NCBI GenBank assembly: GCA_050292445.1
Contig: JBNKLQ010000201.1
Span: forward strand, 1 to 11,650
Direction of reading: 5' to 3'
Source of the DNA: Leptofilum sp050292445
Lineage (GTDB): Bacteria; Chloroflexota; Anaerolineae; Promineifilales; Promineifilaceae
DNA length: 11,650 nucleotides
The notes under the pieces are model-generated. The model was given only the letters and a program-made list of their open reading frames with translations. It was not told the origin of the DNA and did not search any database. Below, piece after piece: positions 5,691 to 11,199 of this stretch; the stretch's first letter is position 1; each line of letters opens with the position of its first letter. A program made the position numbers and the translations under genes.

Positions 5691-5855
5691 CTACCAGTCC
5701 CAATACCAGCCCCAAACCTCTGTCTTACGCAGTTCGGATAAATCTTTGTGGTTGGATACTTTCGTTAATTGGAGCAAGGTGGCCAGCAAGGAATCTTCAG
5801 ACTTACCAGCTTTTAACAACTCGTTGAACTTGTTGATCGACATAGACTCTTTCAT
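5691..5855 (-). CDS. Small Trp-tailed peptide precursor, proposed ComX-like prenylated pheromone or RiPP
   Basis: Read 5855 to 5691, 54 residues, not matching a family I can name. The N-terminal part (about 1-44) is polar, Lys/Leu/Ser-rich and probably helical, with NKFNELLKAGKSEDSL and LSELRK. The last eight residues are VWGWYWDW, with Trp at 48, 50, 52 and 54 alternating with Gly, Tyr and Asp. Such a leader plus short aromatic core is typical of ribosomal peptide precursors; the length and Trp near the C terminus match ComX (about 55 residues, ending QWGD in B. subtilis 168). AGGAG lies 12 nt before the ATG (slightly long); an in-frame stop sits three codons upstream, and Met5 is an alternative start. 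A plus-strand reading frame overlaps it (5686-5940) but lacks a ribosome site. The prenyltransferase gene follows 204 bp downstream. Confidence 0.65.
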   Translation of the reverse strand: MKESMSINKFNELLKAGKSEDSLLATLLQLTKVSNHKDLSELRKTEVWGWYWDW

Positions 5856-5986
5856 AATCGGTCATATCTCCTGCACACTACTGAGCTATACCATCTGCTG
5901 CGAGTCGGTCGGAAACTCCAGGTGTCTACATCTTTGTTAAATGCATATGCCGACACATGATAGTAAAAGCCTGAATAATACCTTTG

Positions 5987-5992
5987 ATTATA
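5987..5992 (-). promoter_or_regulatory. Perfect -10 box upstream of the peptide gene
   Basis: On the minus strand TATAAT (5992-5987) would start transcription near 5980, about 125 nt before the peptide ATG. The expected -35 position reads GTGCAA, a poor match. The 218-bp gap between the glutaredoxin stop and the peptide start holds no other convincing gene, so the peptide cassette probably has its own promoter and a long leader. Confidence 0.4.
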
Positions 5993-6073
5993 ATGGAAAT
6001 GATCAACAATTGCACTGGCATTTTGCCTAAAATTTCTTGCTTTAAATTAAAATTGCAGCCAATTTGCAGGTCT

Positions 6074-6340
6074 TTAAAGCTCAATGCCAGCTTTTTCTGC
6101 CAAAAGCGCGTTTGAAGGTTCAACCAAAATTGTGCTGTCTGGAAAGACAATGGTGGGTACAACTCGGTTACCACCGTTCACCTGCTTGACAAATGCCAGA
6201 CCTTCAGGGTTTTCATCAACATCTATATTGACATAAGTAACCCCGTATTCATCCAGCAAATACTTGGCCCGATGACAGTCTGAACACCAGCTTGTGGTGT
6301 ACATAATTATTTGAGCATCCTTGTTTTCTGCGTTGTTCAT
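6074..6340 (-). CDS. Glutaredoxin-like (mycoredoxin-type) protein
   Basis: Thioredoxin-fold oxidoreductase of 88 residues that should reduce mixed disulfides with a small thiol. Seen: beta strand IIMYTTSW, then active site Cys19-Ser-Asp-Cys22 followed by HRAKYLLDEYGV, NIDVDENPEG, and NGGNRVVPTIVFPD (55-68) with cis-proline at 62. The NGGNR-VPT pattern and short length resemble mycoredoxin-1 of Actinobacteria more than GSH-dependent enterobacterial glutaredoxins. The start at 6340 has GGAG about 8 nt upstream; the longer frame to 6547 has no support and runs through the divergent promoter region. It is divergent from the ECF sigma gene across 106 bp. Possible shared redox control is inference. 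Confidence 0.92.
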   Translation of the reverse strand: MNNAENKDAQIIMYTTSWCSDCHRAKYLLDEYGVTYVNIDVDENPEGLAFVKQVNGGNRVVPTIVFPDSTILVEPSNALLAEKAGIEL

Positions 6341-6362
6341 CTTTACTTCTCCAGACCCACAA

Positions 6363-6368
6363 TTTATA
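6363..6368 (-). promoter_or_regulatory. Possible -10 box for the glutaredoxin gene
   Basis: TATAAA on the minus strand lies 23-28 bp before the glutaredoxin ATG. A clear -35 is missing. The position suits a short leader containing the GGAG ribosome site. Confidence 0.3.
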
Positions 6369-6433
6369 GGGAAATTAGTAGCGTAATGATAGCCAAAATT
6401 GGTCTGGCTACCAGCTTCAAAACAAAATTTCTG

Positions 6434-6439
6434 TATAAT
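6434..6439 (+). promoter_or_regulatory. -10 box abutting the sigma factor start codon (leaderless arrangement)
   Basis: TATAAT is separated from the GTG start codon at 6447 by only 7 nt, so the expected transcription start coincides with the start codon. No Shine-Dalgarno sequence is present. This is the usual look of a leaderless transcript, common in Actinobacteria and Deinococcus-Thermus. No convincing -35 is seen. Confidence 0.55.
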
Positions 6440-6446
6440 ACGCGGC

Positions 6447-7082
6447 GTGACTACCAAACGAACGAATGAACAATGGCTGGCTGAGCTTCGGCCAGAACAT
6501 CCCCAATATGAAACGGCCGTTGCTGATTTAAGCCAGATTTTAACCAATGGGCTCCGACGAGGCTTACTGGCTCAGGTAAAAACCTCCGCCCCGGAATTTG
6601 ACACCCAGGCAGAAGATTTTGCCCAGGAAGCCGTGCTAAAAGTGCTGGAAAAGATTGATACGTTTGCCGGGCGCAGCAAATTTACCACTTGGGCTCATAA
6701 AATTGCCATCTCCGTGGCCCTCACTGAACTGCGGCGCAAACGGTGGCAAGACAGCTCCCTTAACGGTTTGACAGAAACTGAAAGCGGCGATTACACGCCC
6801 AGCTTTGTGGCCGATGAAGCACCCACGCCAGAAAACAGAACCGCCCGCGCGGAGTTGCTTAAATATGTGCAAAAATTGATCGAAAACGATCTAACCGAAC
6901 GTCAGCGTACCGCCCTGGTCGATTCAGTCATTGGGGGCAAATCAACCGGCCAAATTGCCAAAAAGTTAGAAATGAAGCCCAATGCCGTGTACAAGCTGCT
7001 GCACGATGCCCGGGTGAAGTTGAAAAAAAGTTTGGCCCAGGATGGCTACACGCCAGGCGACATTTTACAAGTATTTGATTAA
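6447..7082 (+). CDS. ECF-type RNA polymerase sigma factor
   Basis: Sigma-70 family, extracytoplasmic-function type, 211 residues. Region 2 spans about 33-100, with EDFAQEAVLKVLEKIDTFAG and SKFTTWAHKIAISVALTELRRKRW (core binding and -10 recognition). A polar linker with several acidic residues covers about 101-136. Region 4 spans about 137-196, with LTERQRTALVDSVIGGKSTGQIA and the recognition helix MKPNAVYKLLHDARVKLKKSL. Start GTG at 6447 is chosen because a TATAAT ends 7 nt before it; the upstream TTG at 6399 would place the promoter inside the gene. It lies 104 bp before a zinc-type anti-sigma candidate and is probably inhibited by it. Group within ECFs not determined. Confidence 0.92.
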   Translation: MTTKRTNEQWLAELRPEHPQYETAVADLSQILTNGLRRGLLAQVKTSAPEFDTQAEDFAQEAVLKVLEKIDTFAGRSKFTTWAHKIAISVALTELRRKRWQDSSLNGLTETESGDYTPSFVADEAPTPENRTARAELLKYVQKLIENDLTERQRTALVDSVIGGKSTGQIAKKLEMKPNAVYKLLHDARVKLKKSLAQDGYTPGDILQVFD

Positions 7083-7186
7083 TCATAAATCGCGTTGAGG
7101 TAAGAACGACAGCAACAAGACCATCAAAGAAAGCGAATCACGTTTGGAATAAGGTATCGTCTACCTAAGGCACATTTGCATTGATT

Positions 7187-7519
7187 ATGACTATTTGGAA
7201 CCAGATCAAAAACTTTTTTAGCCGCTCAAAACCAGCTGTGGATGAAACAAGCCAGGCAGTGGTGACTGAACCCACGCCAGGCGCACTCACTCAGGAACTG
7301 ATGGTTGATTTGATGCTGCGTCTGGAAAAAACAACAGAAAATGCCTACTGCTGCGATGAGGTATTTGCGCTGTTAGATGAATATGTGGAGCTGGTTGCAG
7401 ATGATGAGGAAGCCAAACTGCTGATGCCCCTGGTAAAGAACCATCTCGATATGTGTGTAGATTGTCGTGACGAATACGAAGTTTTGCTGCACGTCTTAAA
7501 AACGGCCGAATCCGAATAA
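7187..7519 (+). CDS. Probable zinc-binding (zf-HC2-like) soluble anti-sigma factor
   Basis: 110 residues, no membrane helix. The C-terminal half fits the ZAS/zf-HC2 anti-sigma pattern: Cys55-Cys56-Asp-Glu then LLDEYVEL, an acidic helix, and HLDMCVDCRDEYE with His86, Cys90 and Cys93 (H-x3-C-x2-C). A zinc ion would be held by Cys55 or 56 with these three; in redox-sensing members oxidation of the thiols frees the sigma factor. The N-terminal 1-40 starts with a basic, amphipathic segment (WNQIKNFFSRSK) that may touch the membrane. It directly follows the ECF sigma gene, the usual partner order. The ATG at 7187 has no near ribosome site; a TTG at 7181 with AAGG 10 nt before it is a possible earlier start. 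Partnership is inferred from position. Confidence 0.75.
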   Translation: MTIWNQIKNFFSRSKPAVDETSQAVVTEPTPGALTQELMVDLMLRLEKTTENAYCCDEVFALLDEYVELVADDEEAKLLMPLVKNHLDMCVDCRDEYEVLLHVLKTAESE

Positions 7520-7597
7520 GCCTCACTCGCCTAAGCGCTCGGCTATTTTTACCCCAAACGCTTACCCCTTTTACAAACTGGAATAGGAGCAATAAAG

Positions 7598-7882
7598 ATG
7601 ACAAAAGCAATCTGGAACGGTGTTGTCCTGGCCGAAAGTGACCAAACTGAAATGGTCGAAGGCAACCATTATTTTCCCCCACAAACAATTAACCGCGAAT
7701 ATTTTAAAGAGAGTAACCACCACACTATCTGTCCCTGGAAAGGAGCTGCCAGCTATTACACCATCGAAGTAAACGGGCAAAAAAACGAGAATGCTGCCTG
7801 GTATTATCCCAATCCCAAAAACGCAGCCAACAATATTAAAGATCATGTGGCATTTTGGCGCGGTGTAACGGTTGAATCATGA
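7598..7882 (+). CDS. DUF427 domain protein
   Basis: 94 residues and essentially one DUF427 domain, a small beta-rich fold whose biochemical role is not established. Family motifs: IWNGVVLAESDQT (5-17), VEGNHYFP (20-27), HTICPWKGAASYYTIEV (42-58) with Cys45-Pro-Trp, AWYYPNP (67-73) and KDHVAFW (81-87). AGGAG lies 8 nt before the ATG. It is followed after 9 bp by glucokinase, with the GAGGGGGAG ribosome site of glk starting at its own stop codon, so the two are probably co-transcribed. Whether it has anything to do with sugar metabolism is unknown. Confidence 0.9.
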   Translation: MTKAIWNGVVLAESDQTEMVEGNHYFPPQTINREYFKESNHHTICPWKGAASYYTIEVNGQKNENAAWYYPNPKNAANNIKDHVAFWRGVTVES

Positions 7883-7891
7883 GGGGGAGCC

Positions 7892-8884
7892 ATGTTATTA
7901 GCCGGTGATATTGGCGGCACCAAAACCGTGCTGGCGCTCTTTCCAACCGCAGTTTCCGATGAGCCACTGCATCCGCTTCATTTACAGACCTTTCCCAGCA
8001 GCCGGTTTTCTTCGTTGGAAGCGATTATTACTCAATTTTTAGAAGACAAAGATGAACCCATCGAAGCGGCTAGCTTTGGTGTGGCTGGGCCGGTGGTAAA
8101 CGGCCGTTCCCAAATTACCAATTTGCCCTGGGTCATCGATTCTGTAGCTATTGGCCAAAGACACCAGATTGAACAAGTGATCCTCCTCAACGACCTGGAA
8201 TCTATTGCCAACGCAGTTCCCCATTTACAGGCCAACGATCTGGCCACCATTAATGAAGGAAATGCTGAATCTGGTGGGGCCATTGCCGTGATCGCGCCCG
8301 GCACCGGTTTAGGCGAAGGATTCCTCATTTGGGATGGGCAGCGCTATCAGGCCCATCCGTCTGAAGGGGGACATGCTTCCTTCGCCCCCACCACCCCCGA
8401 TGAATGTGCCTTGCTCGCCTTTCTTGGAGAAAAATATCATCACATCAGCTTTGAACGCGTCTGTTCTGGCAGCGGTATTCCCAATTTGTACGCATTTTGG
8501 CGGCAAGACGGCCGTTTCCCGGAACCGAACTGGCTGCGTGAGCAAATTGACCAGGCAGCCGATCCCACGCCCATCATTGTGGAAGCGGGGTTGGCCCAAA
8601 CGGCCGAAATTTGTACCGCCACCGTGCAGATGTTTGTTGATATTTTGGCAGGCGAAGCCAGCAACATGGCCCTGAAAGTATTGGCCACCGGCGGTGTTTT
8701 TCTCGGTGGTGGTATTCCACCCCGCCTGCTCAATTTGCTGCAAACAGACCGCTTTATTTCTAATTTTAGCGACAAGGGGCGGTTCACCGACCTGCTGCTA
8801 AACATGCCGCTGCAAGTGATTTGCAATCCACAAACGGCACTGCTGGGTGCTGCCTGGGGCGGACTGGATTTGCTGCATGAGTGA
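7892..8884 (+). CDS. glk: Glucokinase
   Basis: ATP-dependent phosphorylation of glucose to glucose 6-phosphate, cytosolic; the bacterial Glk family rather than ROK, since no ROK Cys-rich zinc motif is present. 330 residues, close to E. coli Glk (321). Phosphate-1 loop LLAGDIGGTKT (2-12), FGVAGPVVNGR (62-72), sugar-binding and catalytic LLNDLESIA (98-106; Asp101 probable base), IAPGTGLGEGFL (134-145), HPSEGGHASFAP (155-166; Glu158 and His161 bind sugar), and ATGGVFLGGGIPPR (265-278). Start ATG at 7892 has a strong purine-rich GAGGGGGAG upstream. Its last 8 bases overlap the start of pgl, so glucose 6-phosphate formation is coupled to the lactonase. No glucose 6-phosphate dehydrogenase gene lies between them here. 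Confidence 0.94.
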   Translation: MLLAGDIGGTKTVLALFPTAVSDEPLHPLHLQTFPSSRFSSLEAIITQFLEDKDEPIEAASFGVAGPVVNGRSQITNLPWVIDSVAIGQRHQIEQVILLNDLESIANAVPHLQANDLATINEGNAESGGAIAVIAPGTGLGEGFLIWDGQRYQAHPSEGGHASFAPTTPDECALLAFLGEKYHHISFERVCSGSGIPNLYAFWRQDGRFPEPNWLREQIDQAADPTPIIVEAGLAQTAEICTATVQMFVDILAGEASNMALKVLATGGVFLGGGIPPRLLNLLQTDRFISNFSDKGRFTDLLLNMPLQVICNPQTALLGAAWGGLDLLHE

Positions 8885-9623
8885 GCCTTTTACGCTGCAC
8901 ATCTTTGCCAATAATGACGCGTTCAACCAGGCAGCGGCCAGATTATTGACCACTTTGGCCCAACAAGCAGTGGTGCAGCACGGCCGTTTTAGCATGGCAC
9001 TTTCAGGAGGTGGGACACCGTCTGGTGTGTACAAGCTTTTGGCAGAACGGCCATTTTGCCAACAAATGCCCTGGCCGCAAACCCACCTCTTTTGGGGTGA
9101 TGAGCGGCTGGTGCCGCCAGATGATTCGGGCAGCAATTATGGCCAGGTGGGCAGGCTCCTGCTCAACAAAGTGCCCATCCCCCCAGAAAACATTCATCGT
9201 GCCTGTGGGGAATTAGCGATGGAAACGGCCGTGGCCGACTACACCAGACAGCTGCAAGCCTTTGCCGGTAACGGAGAAATCCCTATTTTGGACGTTGTGC
9301 TGCTGGGGATGGGCAGCGATGGCCACACCGCCTCGCTCTTTCCTGGTTCACCTATGCAGGAAGCGGATTCGGTCATTGGCGTCACGGCAGATTATGACGG
9401 CCGTCCCGCTCAGCGGCTCAGCCTTACGCCAACCGTCATCAATCAAGCACGGCACATCATCTTCTTGGTAACCGGCAGCAGCAAAGCCGACACATTGCAA
9501 AAAGTGCTTTACGGGCCGCACCAGCCAGAAACATTGCCCGCTCAGCGCATTCAGCCTATCGACGGCACGCTTACCTGGCTCACCGATACGGCCGCCGCCC
9601 AACACCTGAGCCAACTAACTTGA
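8877..9623 (+). CDS. pgl: 6-phosphogluconolactonase
   Basis: Hydrolyses 6-phosphogluconolactone to 6-phosphogluconate in the oxidative pentose phosphate pathway; DevB/NagB-like fold, 248 residues, normal length. Motifs: SMALSGGGTPSGVYKLLAE (39-57), phosphate binding; LFWGDERLVPPDDSGSNYG (71-89); VVLLGMGSDGHTASLFPGS (140-158), with the catalytic His150 in DGHTAS; and QRLSLTPTVINQARHIIFLV (179-198). The ATG at 8877 overlaps the glk stop by 8 bp and is preferred over in-frame upstream codons inside glk; translational coupling is expected. After the stop there is a short GC hairpin at 9630-9647. Confidence 0.95.
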   Translation: MSEPFTLHIFANNDAFNQAAARLLTTLAQQAVVQHGRFSMALSGGGTPSGVYKLLAERPFCQQMPWPQTHLFWGDERLVPPDDSGSNYGQVGRLLLNKVPIPPENIHRACGELAMETAVADYTRQLQAFAGNGEIPILDVVLLGMGSDGHTASLFPGSPMQEADSVIGVTADYDGRPAQRLSLTPTVINQARHIIFLVTGSSKADTLQKVLYGPHQPETLPAQRIQPIDGTLTWLTDTAAAQHLSQLT

Positions 9624-9629
9624 AAAATC

Positions 9630-9647
9630 TTCGCGCATCCGCGCGAA
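9630..9647 (+). terminator. GC-rich hairpin after pgl
   Basis: TTCGCGC and GCGCGAA pair perfectly (7 bp) around an ATCC tetraloop, 7 nt after the pgl stop, followed by TCTGTTTAG. The T-run is poor, so termination is uncertain. The same sequence may belong to the neighbouring family of dispersed intergenic repeats (9697-9779). Confidence 0.4.
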
Positions 9648-9696
9648 TCTGTTTAGAGGATGACTTCAGCGACGCAACCCATCATGAACAAAACCA

Positions 9697-9779
9697 GCAG
9701 ATTTCGCAGATTAACAAAATTTTCTCGATTTTCCTCTGTGAAACTCTGTCTTTTCTCTGCGTAACTCTGCGTTCCTCTA
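9697..9779. repeat. Degenerate repeats: GCAGATT pair and five phased CTCTG units
   Basis: GCAGATT occurs at 9697-9703 and 9706-9712. CTCTG (last copy CTCTA) starts at 9734, 9744, 9755, 9765 and 9775, a period of 10, 11, 10 and 10 bp, about one helical turn. Intervening bases vary. The block ends about 20 bp before the OsmC start. It could be a degenerate tandem or dispersed repeat, or a phased binding site. Confidence 0.6.
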
Positions 9780-9798
9780 TTTTCCACAGGAGAACTCA

Positions 9799-10218
9799 AT
9801 GACCGTAACCGCACACAGCCTGCAAAACCTGCAAGTACAAATTCAAGCCAGCAACCATCACATCCTGGCCGATGAGCCAGAAAGCGCCGGTGGCGAAGAC
9901 AAGGGACCAAACCCGTATGATCTGCTGCTCAGTTCGCTGGCTGCCTGCAAGGTGATGACCGTTCACCTCTACGCCCGACGCAAGCAGTGGCCTGTGGAAA
10001 CTGTCTCGATCACCCTCAACCACCGCAAAGTGTCCGCCAACGAATGCGAAGATTGCGAAACCGAAGGGTTGGCCAAGGTAGACATCATCGACTGTGAAAT
10101 TAGCTTTGAGGGGGAATTAGACGAGGCGCAAATCAAACGCCTGGCGGAAATTGCCGACCGCTGTCCGGTACACCGCACGCTCACCAGCGAGACAAAGATA
10201 CGAACGGCCGTTATCTAG
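9799..10218 (+). CDS. OsmC/Ohr-family peroxiredoxin-like protein
   Basis: OsmC-fold protein of 139 residues, a family that reduces hydroperoxides with a pair of cysteines and a lipoyl or thiol partner. Seen: PNPYDLLLSSLAACKVMTVHLYARR (37-61) with peroxidatic Cys50, and EIADRCPVHRTL (117-128) with resolving Cys122, both in family position. Extra Cys83 and Cys86 in NECEDCE (81-87) sit in the loop between them and are not usual catalytic residues. ATG at 9799 with AGGAG 7 nt upstream. It stands alone after a repeat-bearing 175-bp gap and converges on the methyltransferase with only 3 bp between stops. Subtype (OsmC, Ohr or YhfA-like) not resolved; the YhfA-like group is closest in feel. Confidence 0.92.
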   Translation: MTVTAHSLQNLQVQIQASNHHILADEPESAGGEDKGPNPYDLLLSSLAACKVMTVHLYARRKQWPVETVSITLNHRKVSANECEDCETEGLAKVDIIDCEISFEGELDEAQIKRLAEIADRCPVHRTLTSETKIRTAVI

Positions 10219-10221
10219 CCA

Positions 10222-11022
10222 TTACTTTTTGCGAGCCATGTATAAAACCGCCAGATACGGTCTTTTAAGCTGGCCTCCATGCTGATCAATCAGCTCTGCA
10301 ATCGCTTCAAAAAGCACCAAACGCCTCTGTTCAGATAAGCGCAGATGACCCGAATAAGTATTTAACAACCCCAAATACGCTTTCGTCTGATACCGAGCTA
10401 CCCAAGGATACGTGCGCACGATCACCTTCTCAAATTCTTTTTCCTCTTTTAGCGACGCAGCCCGCTCCCGAATCAACTGTTCTAGAGGAATATTCTCTTT
10501 AACCATTTCGGGGGCAAGTTTACGGTAAATCTCATCCAGCTCACGTCCAATTGCTCCTTCAATGCCAGGATATTCATTCCAAAATAAAGCAAGATGGCCA
10601 TGAGGTTTCAAGACAGAAGCCGCTTTCACAAAACGCACTTCTTGTGGCACCCAATGAAACGCCTGCGCCGATACGAGCAAATCAAACGTTCTTTGGTTGG
10701 CTTCCCATTCTTCAAAGCGGCTGCGCTCAAACTGAACTTGTAGATAATCGCCAAAACGCGTTTTGGCCACATCAATCAGGTTTTGACCCGGCTCCAGGCA
10801 CAGAATAGAAAATCCTCGTTGGGCAAACAGGCGCGTGGCTTTGCCAGTGCCACTGCCCACCTCCAGAATCTCCCCACTTGGCTGGATGCCCGAAAGATTG
10901 ACAATATCTTCAATTAGTTCAGCAGGATAGCTGGGGCGATAAGTTTCATAGAGTTCCGCAACGCCATCAAAACTTTGGCTATCTTTTTTCCAATCAATTG
11001 ACACGCTCACTCCCTCAGACAT
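10222..11022 (-). CDS. Class I SAM-dependent methyltransferase
   Basis: 266 residues. N-terminal KDSQSFDGVAELYETYRPSYP is the usual lead-in of this group. Motif I ILEVGSGTGKATRLFAQRG (52-70) binds S-adenosylmethionine; an acidic CLEPG (75-79) binds the ribose; FDLLVSAQAFHWV (113-125) is motif IV; VLKPHGHLALFWNEY (137-151) is motif V. The C-terminal half is helical and may form the substrate lid. Substrate unknown. ATG at 11022 has AGGAGG about 9 nt upstream. A longer frame continues to 11115, but its N terminus (RLRGNDT) is translated MITE-like repeat, so it is not real. No operon partner in the window; VKOR lies upstream on the same strand beyond the repeat. Confidence 0.9.
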   Translation of the reverse strand: MSEGVSVSIDWKKDSQSFDGVAELYETYRPSYPAELIEDIVNLSGIQPSGEILEVGSGTGKATRLFAQRGFSILCLEPGQNLIDVAKTRFGDYLQVQFERSRFEEWEANQRTFDLLVSAQAFHWVPQEVRFVKAASVLKPHGHLALFWNEYPGIEGAIGRELDEIYRKLAPEMVKENIPLEQLIRERAASLKEEKEFEKVIVRTYPWVARYQTKAYLGLLNTYSGHLRLSEQRRLVLFEAIAELIDQHGGQLKRPYLAVLYMARKK

Positions 11023-11052
11023 TTCCTGAACCCTCCTATGAAATCCCATTAA

Positions 11053-11182
11053 TAGCGTTGTTGCTTTTAAAAAACTTATCGTGTCATTCCCGCGCAGGCG
11101 GGAATCCACTCCCAAAGAAAATGGATACCTGCCTGCGCAGGTATGACAGTCGCAGGTATTTTGTTAATCAGAAACAACGCTA
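11053..11182. mobile_element. 130-bp MITE-like element with terminal inverted repeats and twin hairpins
   Basis: Ends TAGCGTTGTT (11053-11062) and AACAACGCTA (11173-11182) are perfect 10-bp inverted repeats. Inside are two 27-bp units in opposite orientation (11082-11108 and 11122-11148) which differ at only a few places; each contains a hairpin of 8 bp and 4-nt loop (11086-11105 with ATTCCCGC/GCGGGAAT, 11125-11144 with ATACCTGC/GCAGGTAT), and the arm differences are compensatory. No reading frame for a transposase. The GTCATTCCCGC...GCGGGAATCCA unit is of a widely dispersed bacterial intergenic repeat type. No clear target duplication was seen. Confidence 0.6.
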
Positions 11183-11199
11183 ATTTTCACTCCCCTAGT

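Larger units (their letters stand above)
129..10211. repeat. Dispersed palindrome ACGGCCGT, 14 exact copies
   Basis: Exact copies start at 129, 1103, 3615, 3987, 5131, 5305, 5658, 6513, 8100, 8508, 8980, 9225, 9397 and 10204. Two are in non-coding DNA (3615, 5658); the rest lie in genes on both strands and in two reading frames (Thr-Ala-Val and Asn/Asp/His-Gly-Arg). Near copies ending in A or C occur near 624, 1034, 7502, 8599 and 9587. About 0.2 would be expected at random in a sequence this long. Confidence 0.85.

Noticed and set aside
5873..5900. tRNA-like string GGTATAGCTCAGTAG on the minus strand
   Set aside because: No acceptor, anticodon or T-arm partners can be folded around it.
5686..5940. 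84-codon plus-strand reading frame opposite the peptide gene
   Set aside because: No ribosome site before its ATG, no family resemblance, and it lies antisense to a frame with AGGAG, a Trp tail and a co-directional modifying enzyme.
5926..6018. Short hydrophobic minus-strand frame (about 30 residues) after the glutaredoxin gene
   Set aside because: No ribosome site, and it is the tail of a shadow frame of the glutaredoxin gene in AT-rich DNA.
6341..6547. N-terminal extension of the glutaredoxin
   Set aside because: It crosses the divergent promoter region and the start of the sigma gene; the ATG at 6340 has a good ribosome site.
7520..7560. Intrinsic terminator after the anti-sigma gene (T-run at 7546-7550)
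   Set aside because: Only 3-bp stems can be formed before the T-run.
11023..11115. 31-residue N-terminal extension of the methyltransferase
   Set aside because: It is translated dispersed repeat (RLRGNDT signature); ATG at 11022 has AGGAGG upstream.
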